Assembly (NCBI GenBank): GCA_965226565.1
Contig: CBDDDI010000003.1
Span: 1-26,099, forward strand
Reading direction: 5' to 3'
DNA from: SZUA-444 sp965226565
GTDB lineage: Bacteria > Bacillota > Clostridia > Oscillospirales > Ruminococcaceae
Length of the DNA: 26,099 nt
Of the stretch, positions 7,860 through 14,631 are shown one piece after another (the stretch's first letter is position 1; each line of letters starts with the position of its first letter). The notes beneath the pieces are model-generated. The model was not told the origin of the DNA, searched no databases, and saw only the letters and a program-made list of their open reading frames with translations. The translations under genes were made by a program, and so were the position numbers.

Positions 7860-9030
7860 GTTTCCGTCCTCCTAAAGACAATTTTCTAATAACTTTATAA
7901 AATAAAACAGGTATTGCTAATAGTTTATAAGTTCTAAAGTTAAATTTAATTCTTTGAATATAAAAATCAATAAACAAGCTATTTAATTTTATTTTTGATT
8001 CCTTTATAACAGGCGCTTTATATTCTATAATTTCAGGTATTTGTTTTGTTAACTCATCTGTTATTTTATTTATATTAAATTGATCTAATATTGTTTTCTT
8101 TGCATTTTCATAACTATATCTACATAATTTTTGGCTATTTATAGCTTTCTTTATAGTTTCATACCATGAATCAACTGAATTATCGCATAAAAAACCATTA
8201 TAGTTATTTTTAATAATGCTAGTATAAGGCAAACAATTTGTATAAATACCAACTGCACCATGTTTTGTATATTCAATAAATTTATTTATATATTTGCATT
8301 GATAAAATTGCGAAGTATATATAGGTGCTAATCCAATATTAAATTGTTTTGAATCCATTAATTTTAAATATTCATCATAATTACTAAAATATGAATAATA
8401 GTTTATTTGAGGAATATTATTTAATTCAGGATTAGCGCCTATAAAAGTAAATGAAACCTTATCTCCAAATTCTTCTATAATGCGTATTGCTGCTTCAGAA
8501 ATATATTCTTTCAATATTTTACTATGATCAAGAGATCCAGCATATATAATATTGGTTATATCATTATCGTTATTATTATTTTTAACTGTATCATTAATAT
8601 CAATACATATATCTGTTAGTACTAATCTAGCTGAAGTATATTGCTTATATATTTCTCCTATTAAAGGATTTGTATGCCATAATACATCGCTTAATTTTAG
8701 CATCTTTTTCATATATTGTTTATTTTCTTTATTATCAAAATATTTTGAACATGAGATATCTTTTGGTATATTAAGTAAATCATCATCAAGAAAATAAATA
8801 ATAAACCTTTTGGCTGATTTTGCAGCTTCAACAATTCTTAAGGTTGTATATTCCCATCCTCTTACTGTGATGAAAATATCACACCAAACAATATCTTTTT
8901 TTGAAATGTTCATAGTTCTACAAAATCTTACATCACATTTTTCTTCGTCAGATAATAATTTTAAATTGTTTAATATTCCAACTCTGACACTTGCAATTAA
9001 TTCTGGACATTCTACTAATATATTTATCAT
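7822..9030 (-). CDS. Glycosyltransferase, GT4-like (GT-B fold), copy 1
   Basis: A 402-aa protein lacking signal or membrane segments, apart from an amphipathic basic C-terminus that may touch the membrane. It has the outline of a GT-B enzyme: an N-terminal Rossmann-like part with a YFLDDDL segment (Asp82-84) and a C-terminal part with a Lys-Phe-x-Glu-Tyr...Gly-Ala-Val-Gly donor-site helix followed by a SWYETIKKA helix. The same landmarks recur in the middle domain of the 809-aa glycosyltransferase, so the two are probably distant paralogues. ATG at 9030 has AAGGA upstream. It likely transfers one sugar of the repeat unit; donor unknown. Confidence 0.85.
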   Translation of the reverse strand: MINILVECPELIASVRVGILNNLKLLSDEEKCDVRFCRTMNISKKDIVWCDIFITVRGWEYTTLRIVEAAKSAKRFIIYFLDDDLLNIPKDISCSKYFDNKENKQYMKKMLKLSDVLWHTNPLIGEIYKQYTSARLVLTDICIDINDTVKNNNNDNDITNIIYAGSLDHSKILKEYISEAAIRIIEEFGDKVSFTFIGANPELNNIPQINYYSYFSNYDEYLKLMDSKQFNIGLAPIYTSQFYQCKYINKFIEYTKHGAVGIYTNCLPYTSIIKNNYNGFLCDNSVDSWYETIKKAINSQKLCRYSYENAKKTILDQFNINKITDELTKQIPEIIEYKAPVIKESKIKLNSLFIDFYIQRIKFNFRTYKLLAIPVLFYKVIRKLSLGGRKLGKRLFQRNNKR

Positions 9031-9043
9031 ATGAATATTTCCT

Positions 9044-9964
9044 TTATAAATGATACTTACCCATCAGAAATAGTATACGAAAGCATAACGAATCAATTGT
9101 ATTCTGACGATATGTTTTGGTTGTTAGAGAATATTTTAATCTTTTTAGAAAACTTTTTGAATTTAAAAAGTTTTCAACTTCTGTTTGATATTCTTTATTT
9201 AATTTATTTTTATATAAATCATAAAAATATTTAAGCTGAACAGTACTATTATCAGCTGCTTTAAAATTTAGTCTTTTTATTCTTGCAATAGTTTTTTTAA
9301 TGAAATTTGTTTGATATCCAACAGAGTTGTTTGTGTGTTGTCTATGATAAACTGTGCAATCATATGTAAACATAACTTTGCCAAAAGCAGAAGTATACAA
9401 ATATATCCAATGATCTATTACAGATATCTCATCACTATAATTATTACGTAATTCTAAAAGTAATTTTTTATTAAAAACTTGTGTATGTCCTGGACAGACA
9501 TTTTGAATCATTGCATTATAAAAAGTAACACCTTTTTTAGGTATTATCGTTTTTCCAATTACATTAAGATCAGAATCAGTGATGCTTGAACATGATGCAA
9601 ATAGAGTCGGAGTTTTTTCATTACATTCGCTCAACTTTTCTAATGTAATATCAAATTTGTTTTTATACCAAACATCGTCTTGATCACTTACTGCGTAGTA
9701 ATCACATGACAAATCACAATATTTTAATAATCTATAAATACTTTTATTCACTCCAACATTTTTACCACAGATATATTTAAAGCCATATTTTTTATTATAT
9801 TCTTTTAATATATCTATGGTTTTGTCTGTTGAACCATCATCTCTAATAAGTACTTTTACATTTTTATAATTATTAAGTCCTACAAAGCTATCTAATTGTT
9901 CTCTTAAATAACTTTCACCATTATATGTTGAAAGTAAAATTTGAATTTTTTTATCTTTCTTCAT
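9044..9964 (-). CDS. GT2 family glycosyltransferase (rhamnosyltransferase-like), copy 1
   Basis: A 306-aa GT-A enzyme: ILLSTYNG opening (9-16), Asp42-Asp43 in RDDGSTD, and SDQDDVW (93-99) as the metal-binding motif, a form common in rhamnosyltransferases of O-antigen and Gram-positive rhamnan clusters. The open frame begins at 10021, but the first 19 codons overlap rfbB and resemble nothing in the family. ATG at 9964 starts right before the KKxxKIQILLSTYNG strand, overlapping the rfbB stop by 14 bases. No clear ribosome site precedes it, so coupling to rfbB translation is likely. Rhamnose as donor is suggested by RfbA, B and C but is not proven. Confidence 0.88.
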   Translation of the reverse strand: MKKDKKIQILLSTYNGESYLREQLDSFVGLNNYKNVKVLIRDDGSTDKTIDILKEYNKKYGFKYICGKNVGVNKSIYRLLKYCDLSCDYYAVSDQDDVWYKNKFDITLEKLSECNEKTPTLFASCSSITDSDLNVIGKTIIPKKGVTFYNAMIQNVCPGHTQVFNKKLLLELRNNYSDEISVIDHWIYLYTSAFGKVMFTYDCTVYHRQHTNNSVGYQTNFIKKTIARIKRLNFKAADNSTVQLKYFYDLYKNKLNKEYQTEVENFLNSKSFLKRLKYSLTTKTYRQNTIDSLCFRILFLMGKYHL

Positions 9965-10964
9965 ACATTTTTTTATAATATTGTTTGTATTCTCCACTGA
10001 TAATTCTTTCCCACCATTCACGATTATCTAGATACCATTTTATTGTTTTCTTTATGCCATCATCAAATTTAGTTTTTGGTAACCAGCCTAATTCATTATG
10101 TATTTTAGTAGGATCAATAGCATATCTTCTGTCATGACCTTTTCTATCTGTTACAAATTGTATTTCACCTTTGTCAAGTTCTTTAATAATAGTCTCAACT
10201 ACTTCAAGATTTGTTTTTTCATTATGTCCACCAATATTGTAAATCTCGCCAACTTTTCCTTTATGTATTATAAGATCAATTGCACTACAATGATCTTCAA
10301 CATATAACCAATCACGTACATTAGATCCGTTACCATACACAGGCAATGGTTTGCCATTTAACACATTAGCAATCATTAAAGGTATTAGTTTTTCTGGAAA
10401 ATGATATGGTCCATAGTTATTTGAACATCTTGAAATAGTAACTGGAAGATTAAATGTTCTATAATATGATTGTACTAATAAATCAGCTCCTGCTTTACTT
10501 GCAGAATATGGAGAAGAAGTATGGATAGGAGTTTCTTCAGTAAAAAATAAATCTTTTCTATCAAGTGGAAGATCTCCATATACTTCATCAGTTGAAACTT
10601 GATGATAACGTACTATTCCATATTTAAGACATGCATCTAAAAGTACTTGTGTTCCCATGACATTAGTTTGTAAAAATATTGATGGATTTTTAATTGAACG
10701 ATCAACATGGCTTTCAGCTGCAAAGTTAATAACAATATCAGGAGATTCTTCTTCAAATATATCATAAATTGTTTTTCTATCCGCAATATCAGCTTTAATA
10801 AATTTAAACATTGGATTGTTCATTACAGGTTCAAGTGTTTCTGTGTTTCCTGCATATGTAAGATTGTCGATACAAAGTATGTTATAGGCAGGATATTTAT
10901 TAATCATGTAGTGAATAAAATTACCACCAATAAATCCTGCACCACCTGTTACAATAATTTTCAT
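9951..10964 (-). CDS. rfbB: dTDP-glucose 4,6-dehydratase (RmlB/RfbB), copy 1
   Basis: A 337-aa short-chain dehydrogenase/reductase-family enzyme converting dTDP-glucose to dTDP-4-keto-6-deoxyglucose with bound NAD. Evidence: GGAGFIG nucleotide-binding loop (7-13), the STDEVYG motif with catalytic Asp126-Glu127, and Tyr153-x3-Lys157 of the active site. Length is normal. ATG at 10964 follows AAAGGTGG by 6 bases and lies 16 bp after the rfbC stop. This is the branch point product for both the epimerase RfbC and the DegT-like aminotransferase of the same operon. Confidence 0.97.
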   Translation of the reverse strand: MKIIVTGGAGFIGGNFIHYMINKYPAYNILCIDNLTYAGNTETLEPVMNNPMFKFIKADIADRKTIYDIFEEESPDIVINFAAESHVDRSIKNPSIFLQTNVMGTQVLLDACLKYGIVRYHQVSTDEVYGDLPLDRKDLFFTEETPIHTSSPYSASKAGADLLVQSYYRTFNLPVTISRCSNNYGPYHFPEKLIPLMIANVLNGKPLPVYGNGSNVRDWLYVEDHCSAIDLIIHKGKVGEIYNIGGHNEKTNLEVVETIIKELDKGEIQFVTDRKGHDRRYAIDPTKIHNELGWLPKTKFDDGIKKTIKWYLDNREWWERIISGEYKQYYKKMYEER

Positions 10965-10980
10965 AAAATACCACCTTTAG

Positions 10981-11541
10981 TTATTTGTTATATTTAAAAT
11001 AATCAAATTTTTCATCATCAAATAAAGGAGCTTCATTATCTTTATCTGATATTATTGGATTTTCAATTTGCCATTGTACATTTATAGTTGGATCATCCCA
11101 ACGTATTGCACCTTCACTTTGTTTATTATAATAATTATCTGCTTTATATAAAAATTCAACTTCATTAGTAATTGTTAGAAATCCATGTGCAAAACCACGT
11201 GGAATTAATAATTGCTTTTTATTTTCTGCACTTAGCTCTACAGAAATCCATTTTTTATATGTAGGAGAACCTTCTCTTAAATCGACTGCAACATCAATAA
11301 CAGCACCTTTTGCACAACGCACAAGTTTTGCTTGTGAATATTCTCCATTTTGAAAATGTAAACCTCTTATAGTTCCTTTTACTGAGGAATAAGAATGGTT
11401 ATCTTGAATAAAATTATAATTTAAATTCTTTGAGTTCATATCTCGTTGAGACCAACTTTCCATAAACCAACCACGGTTATCTCCAAATACTTGTGGCTCA
11501 ACAATATACACATCTTTAATATGTGTTTCAGTTATGTTCAT
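10981..11541 (-). CDS. rfbC: dTDP-4-dehydrorhamnose 3,5-epimerase (RmlC/RfbC), copy 1
   Basis: A 186-aa cupin that epimerises dTDP-4-keto-6-deoxyglucose at C3 and C5. The substrate loop RGLHFQ carries the catalytic base His62; Asp168 in SDKDNEAP completes the dyad; and the tyrosine-rich stretch 132-138 supplies the acid. These true RmlC residues argue against the related 3,4-ketoisomerase FdtA/QdtA. ATG at 11541 with GAGAGGT upstream, 12 bp after rfbA. Its product normally goes to RfbD for dTDP-L-rhamnose, but no rfbD is in the unit. Confidence 0.96.
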   Translation of the reverse strand: MNITETHIKDVYIVEPQVFGDNRGWFMESWSQRDMNSKNLNYNFIQDNHSYSSVKGTIRGLHFQNGEYSQAKLVRCAKGAVIDVAVDLREGSPTYKKWISVELSAENKKQLLIPRGFAHGFLTITNEVEFLYKADNYYNKQSEGAIRWDDPTINVQWQIENPIISDKDNEAPLFDDEKFDYFKYNK

Positions 11542-11553
11542 TTATATTACCTC

Positions 11554-12432
11554 TCAATGCAAAACTTTATCTTCAGCAATTCTTTTTAAATATTGTCCAT
11601 ATTCAGATTTTCCATATTTATCAGCTGAATAAAACAGTTGCTCTTTTGTTATCCAATCATTTATGTATGCTATTTCTTCAAGTGCAGCAATTTGAAGATT
11701 TTTTCTATTTTCTATAACTTTAATAAACTCACTTGCTTCATTTAATGAATTAACAGTACCAGTATCTAACCATGAATAACCTCTTCCTAATGTAACAACA
11801 TTAAGAGAGCCATCTTCAAGATACATTCTGTTAAGTTCAGTTATTTCAAGTTCACCTCTTTTTGAAGGTTTAACTCGTTTTGCAAACTCACAAACTCGTT
11901 TATCGTAAAAATAAAGTCCAGTTACACAATAATTAGATTTTGGTTTCTCAGGTTTTTCTTCAATAGAAATAGCCTTTCCGTTTTCATCAAATTCAACTAT
12001 TCCAAAACGTTCTGGATCATTAACATGATATCCAAATACAGTAGCACCTTCTTTATTAGCAGAAGCATTTTTTAAATGTGTAGTTAATCCATTTCCATAA
12101 AATATATTATCTCCTAAAATCATTGCACAGCTATCACTATCAATAAACTTCTCTCCAATTAAAAAAGCTTGAGCAAGACCATCAGGAGATGGTTGTTCTG
12201 CATAAGAAAGATTTATTCCGAAATCACATCCATCTTTTAACAACTCTTTATATTTAGGTAAATCTTGAGGTGTTGAAATAATTAAAATGTCTTTTATTCC
12301 TGCTAGCATTAGTGTAGATAAAGGATAAAAAATCATAGGTTTGTCGTATACAGGAAGTAATTGTTTTGATATTGCTAATGTTAGTGGATATAGTCGGGTT
12401 CCACTTCCCCCAGCTAAAATTATACCTTTCAT
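11554..12432 (-). CDS. rfbA: Glucose-1-phosphate thymidylyltransferase (RmlA/RfbA), copy 1
   Basis: A 292-aa nucleotidyltransferase making dTDP-glucose from glucose-1-phosphate and dTTP, the entry step of the pathway. The signature GGSGTRLYPLT (8-18), Lys23 in SKQLLPV, and metal-binding Asp108 in LGDNIFYG are present, and length is normal for the short RmlA class. ATG at 12432 follows AGGAG by 6 bases. First gene of the operon, about 40 nt from the predicted transcription start of the promoter at 12480-12509. Confidence 0.97.
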   Translation of the reverse strand: MKGIILAGGSGTRLYPLTLAISKQLLPVYDKPMIFYPLSTLMLAGIKDILIISTPQDLPKYKELLKDGCDFGINLSYAEQPSPDGLAQAFLIGEKFIDSDSCAMILGDNIFYGNGLTTHLKNASANKEGATVFGYHVNDPERFGIVEFDENGKAISIEEKPEKPKSNYCVTGLYFYDKRVCEFAKRVKPSKRGELEITELNRMYLEDGSLNVVTLGRGYSWLDTGTVNSLNEASEFIKVIENRKNLQIAALEEIAYINDWITKEQLFYSADKYGKSEYGQYLKRIAEDKVLH

Positions 12433-12479
12433 ATAGTTCTCCTAAAATATTATTTTTTAAATAAACGATTGATTTGTCA

Positions 12480-12509
12480 ATTATATCATTTTAAGGAATA
12501 AAATGTCAA
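12480..12509 (-). promoter_or_regulatory. Consensus sigma-A promoter of the polysaccharide operon, copy 1
   Basis: On the minus strand TTGACA (12509-12504), an 18-bp spacer and TATAAT (12485-12480), with TG one base before the -10 (extended -10). Both hexamers are perfect consensus. The predicted transcript starts near 12473, giving a leader of about 40 nt before the rfbA ATG at 12432. It is the only strong promoter I see for the eleven-gene operon, and nothing between the genes looks like an internal terminator. Confidence 0.85.
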
Positions 12510-12546
12510 TAATGAAAAAACATTTAAAACAGAGAATTATCATTAA

Positions 12547-12579
12547 TTATTTTACAATTTGTTATTTTGTGTAAAATAA
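12547..12579. repeat. Perfect 10-bp inverted repeat in the divergent promoter region
   Basis: Arms TTATTTTACA (12547-12556) and TGTAAAATAA (12570-12579) separated by 13 bases. It sits between the strong leftward operon promoter and the candidate rightward recombinase promoter. No T-run follows it to suggest a terminator. It could be an operator or a second recombinase-binding site. Copy 2 is at 25565-25597. Confidence 0.55.
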
Positions 12580-12599
12580 AAGCGAAAAATTAAATAAAA

Positions 12600-12659
12600 T
12601 ATAATACATAATCAGGACAGGCAAAAATAAAAAAACTTATGAATATGATTAAATATAAT
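12600..12659 (+). promoter_or_regulatory. Candidate promoter region of the recombinase operon
   Basis: Two perfect TATAAT hexamers on the plus strand, at 12600-12605 and 12654-12659, lie upstream of the small ORF. Neither has a recognisable TTGACA-like element 16-18 bases upstream, and in DNA this AT-rich such hexamers arise by chance. The first lies about 20 bp downstream of the inverted repeat at 12547-12579, which could be an operator. Repeated at 25618-25677. Confidence 0.25.
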
Positions 12660-12669
12660 ATAAGAAATT

Positions 12670-12676
12670 GAGGTGA
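12670..12676 (+). promoter_or_regulatory. Shine-Dalgarno GAGGTGA that decides the small-ORF start
   Basis: The purine-rich GAGGTGA is the only good ribosome binding site near the 5' end of the small ORF and overlaps the GTG at 12673, so that GTG cannot be the start it serves. The in-frame ATA at 12682 is six bases downstream of GAGGTG, an ideal distance. The same arrangement is at 25688-25694. Confidence 0.5.
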
Positions 12677-12882
12677 ATAGAATAAATAAAAATAATTTAT
12701 CATTAATTAAAATTAAGAAAAAAGTGACGATTGATAAAAAAAATAATGTGGAATTTCTAATGCAATTTCAAAAATCTGTTTTACTTAATCTTTCTGAACA
12801 AGGCGTTATAGATGATTTTAATTGTCAAATGTGTATTGAAAAATTAACAAATCAATTTAAAAATATAGATGTATATAATTAA
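12673..12882 (+). CDS. Small protein upstream of the recombinase
   Basis: Short basic N-terminus followed by a segment (about residues 25-65) rich in Leu, Glu and Gln that should be helical, ending 25 bp before the recombinase ATG. No confident family. The C-terminal helical pattern, with a leucine-rich stretch then a short linker and a second helix containing Cys and Lys, resembles the SHOCT-like small proteins often encoded just ahead of recombinases in Clostridia, but this is from memory of the pattern only. The 69-aa frame starts at GTG, but that GTG lies inside the only good Shine-Dalgarno (GAGGTGA, 12670-12676). Translation more likely begins at the near-cognate ATA at 12682 (66 aa). 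There is no in-frame ATG until about residue 30. A role in regulating or directing the recombinase is a guess from position. Confidence 0.6.
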   Translation: MNRINKNNLSLIKIKKKVTIDKKNNVEFLMQFQKSVLLNLSEQGVIDDFNCQMCIEKLTNQFKNIDVYN

Positions 12883-12907
12883 TATTATATTTTTAGTTAG
12901 GAGAATT

Positions 12908-14464
12908 ATGACAATGAGAATTGCTGCATATTGCCGTGTTTCAACAGACAAAGAAGATCAATTAAATTCATTTGAAAGTCAGAAAAGTTATTTTAAAGAT
13001 TATATTAATTGTAAATCAGATTGGAATTTATATAACATTTATGCTGATGAAGGTATTTCTGGAACATCCACAAAAAAGCGTGATTCATTTAATAAAATGA
13101 TAAATGATGCGTATCTTGGACGTTTTGATAAAATTGTTACTAAAGAGGTAAGTAGGTTTTCTAGAAATATTCTTGATACTATTTCATTTACTAGAGATTT
13201 GCGTAGGTTAGGTGTAGAAGTGATATTTATGAATGATGGAATAAATACTTTTGAACCAGATTCTGAACTTAGACTTTCAATAATGGGGAGTATTGCACAA
13301 GAAGAAAGTAGAAAAACCAGTTCTAGAGTGAAATGGGGACAAACAAGACGGATGGAGCAAGGAATTGTTTTTGGCAGAAGTATGCTTGGTTATGATGTTA
13401 AGAATGGAAAAATGAGTATTAATACAAATGGTGCGAAAATTGTTAGATTAATATTTCATAAATATATTAATGAATATAAAGGTACTGCTATTATTGCTAG
13501 AGAACTTACAGAAGAAGGATACAAAACTTTTACAGGTAATACGAAATGGTCTAATGGTGTAATATTAAAAATTCTTAAGAATGAAAAATACTGTGGTGAC
13601 CTTTGTCAGAAAAAAACGTATACTCCTGATTATTTAACTCATGAGAAAAAGTATAATTATAATGCTGAAGAAAAGATTTTTATTTATAATCATCATGAAC
13701 CTATTATTAAACGTGAGTTGTGGGATATGGTGCAAAAAGAAATTGCTCGTAGAAATATTAATACTAATGATAAAAAAGGTCATGGAAATCGTTATCCATT
13801 ATCAGGTAAAATTAAGTGTGGAAATTGTGGTTCGAGTTTTGTTGCACGTTATAAAAAACGTAGTGATGGTAGTAAATATAAATGTTGGAGATGCAGCACT
13901 GCTACTACATATGGAAAAAAGAAAATTAATAAGTCAGGTATAGAAATTGGTTGTGATATTGGCAGACAATTGCGTGATGATGTTGCTATAGAAATTGTGA
14001 AGAAAAGTGTTGATTCACTTTCTATAGATAAAGAAGCAATTATACAAAATATTGTAGGTATTGTTACAGAAGTAATTTATGAAAATAATTATAGTGAGAA
14101 ATTAGATATTAAGAAATTAGAAAAACAATTAAATTTGATTGTTGAAAAGAAAAAAAGTGTTCTTGATGAGTTCTTTACAAAGAATATTAGTAAAGATGAA
14201 ATGAAAATGATGAATGAAAAGTATGATACAGAAATTATAGAATTAAGTGAAAAGATTAATTTTATAATGAAAAAACAAAATTATTCTTATTCAAAATATG
14301 ATATAAAGAAAGATGTGGAGGAAAAAGTTTCGGATATAGTAAATGGCAAGGTATTAACTGATAACTTTTATAGAAAATTACTTAATGAAATAACTGTGTT
14401 GCCAGATAAAAGTTTGTGTGTTAAATTTAATTTTTTGCCAACACAATGGTACTATACTATTTAA
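12908..14464 (+). CDS. Large serine recombinase (site-specific integrase/excisionase type), complete
   Basis: A 518-aa protein predicted to cut and rejoin DNA at short attachment sites through a covalent phosphoserine intermediate. Domains in order: resolvase-type catalytic domain (about 4-150) with Tyr8, Arg10 and nucleophile Ser12 in the YCRVST motif and paired arginines Arg83 and Arg86; Recombinase domain (about 155-270); zinc beta-ribbon with Cys304, 307, 326, 329 and 349; a Lys/Glu-rich coiled coil (about 396-452) typical of enzymes that control integration direction; and a short C-terminal tail. The frame is open from 12869, but ATG at 12908 follows AGGAG (12899-12903). Met3 at 12914 is an alternative. 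It lies 25 bp after the small ORF, so they are probably co-transcribed. Length and architecture match TnpX/TndX and phage integrases rather than small resolvases or invertases. Which reaction it performs here (excision, integration or inversion) is inferred. Confidence 0.95.
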   Translation: MTMRIAAYCRVSTDKEDQLNSFESQKSYFKDYINCKSDWNLYNIYADEGISGTSTKKRDSFNKMINDAYLGRFDKIVTKEVSRFSRNILDTISFTRDLRRLGVEVIFMNDGINTFEPDSELRLSIMGSIAQEESRKTSSRVKWGQTRRMEQGIVFGRSMLGYDVKNGKMSINTNGAKIVRLIFHKYINEYKGTAIIARELTEEGYKTFTGNTKWSNGVILKILKNEKYCGDLCQKKTYTPDYLTHEKKYNYNAEEKIFIYNHHEPIIKRELWDMVQKEIARRNINTNDKKGHGNRYPLSGKIKCGNCGSSFVARYKKRSDGSKYKCWRCSTATTYGKKKINKSGIEIGCDIGRQLRDDVAIEIVKKSVDSLSIDKEAIIQNIVGIVTEVIYENNYSEKLDIKKLEKQLNLIVEKKKSVLDEFFTKNISKDEMKMMNEKYDTEIIELSEKINFIMKKQNYSYSKYDIKKDVEEKVSDIVNGKVLTDNFYRKLLNEITVLPDKSLCVKFNFLPTQWYYTI

Positions 14465-14523
14465 AATATAACATTTATTATAGATTAAATGTATGAAGTA
14501 AATATGATTTGATAAAATAGGCT

Positions 14524-14561
14524 CATTGTGATAACGATGTTCCTATATCGTGTTCACAATG
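14524..14561. other. Candidate serine-recombinase attachment/crossover site, copy 2
   Basis: Same 38-bp imperfect inverted repeat as at 1506-1543, exactly one unit further on, just after the complete recombinase gene. If this is the attachment site, the circle junction is at the CC dinucleotide 14542-14543. In an integrated element the two ends would carry hybrid half-sites; here both copies are the same full site, as expected for an excised circle. Confidence 0.5.
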
Positions 14562-14596
14562 TGGTCGTATGTAATAATAAATATGTGTTGATTAAA

Positions 14597-14624
14597 AAAA
14601 GAGAGCGTTTTAGTGCTCTCTTTT
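14597..14624. terminator. Bidirectional intrinsic terminator, copy 2
   Basis: Identical hairpin to 1579-1606 (arms 14597-14606 and 14615-14624), between the complete recombinase gene and the second copy of the degT-like gene. It insulates the two convergent transcription units. Confidence 0.9.
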
Positions 14625-14631
14625 GTTATAT

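Larger units (their letters stand above)
1..13018. repeat. Tandem 13,018-bp unit, copy 1
   Basis: Every gene in this span recurs 13,018 bases further on with an identical protein. The intergenic regions I compared directly (1441-1620 against 14459-14638, and 12421-12680 against 25439-25698) are base-for-base the same. The unit boundary used here is only the window edge, which falls inside the recombinase gene. The biological boundary is more likely the inverted repeat at 1506-1543. Whether the repetition is physical or comes from assembling a circle cannot be told from the sequence. Confidence 0.97.
1525..14542. mobile_element. Putative serine-recombinase element carrying a glycan cassette (linear form)
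   Basis: Inference. If the inverted repeats centred at 1524.5 and 14542.5 are the crossover sites, the 13,018 bases between them form a tidy element. The left end has a bidirectional terminator and the 3' end of the degT-like gene; the polysaccharide operon points leftwards; the recombinase operon points rightwards and ends about 80 bp from the right end. A recombinase gene next to one end is the usual layout of large-serine-recombinase elements such as Tn4451 and Tn5397. No relaxase, type IV secretion, rep or par gene is present, so it would be mobilisable only by excision and integration or by helper functions. The ends are unproven because no integrated junction is in the window. Confidence 0.4.

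Noticed and set aside
9965..10021. N-terminal extension of the GT2 glycosyltransferase to 10021
   Set aside because: The extra 19 residues lie within the rfbB coding region and do not resemble the family, whose conserved beta strand begins right after the ATG at 9964.
12475..12480. A second TTGACA on the minus strand
   Set aside because: It overlaps the -10 of the strong promoter and has no TATAAT-like element at a suitable distance downstream.
12433..12672. Invertible promoter switch controlled by the serine recombinase
   Set aside because: No pair of matching inverted repeats brackets the promoter, the two inverted-repeat arms at 12547-12579 are too close together and lie to one side of it, and both unit copies have the same orientation.
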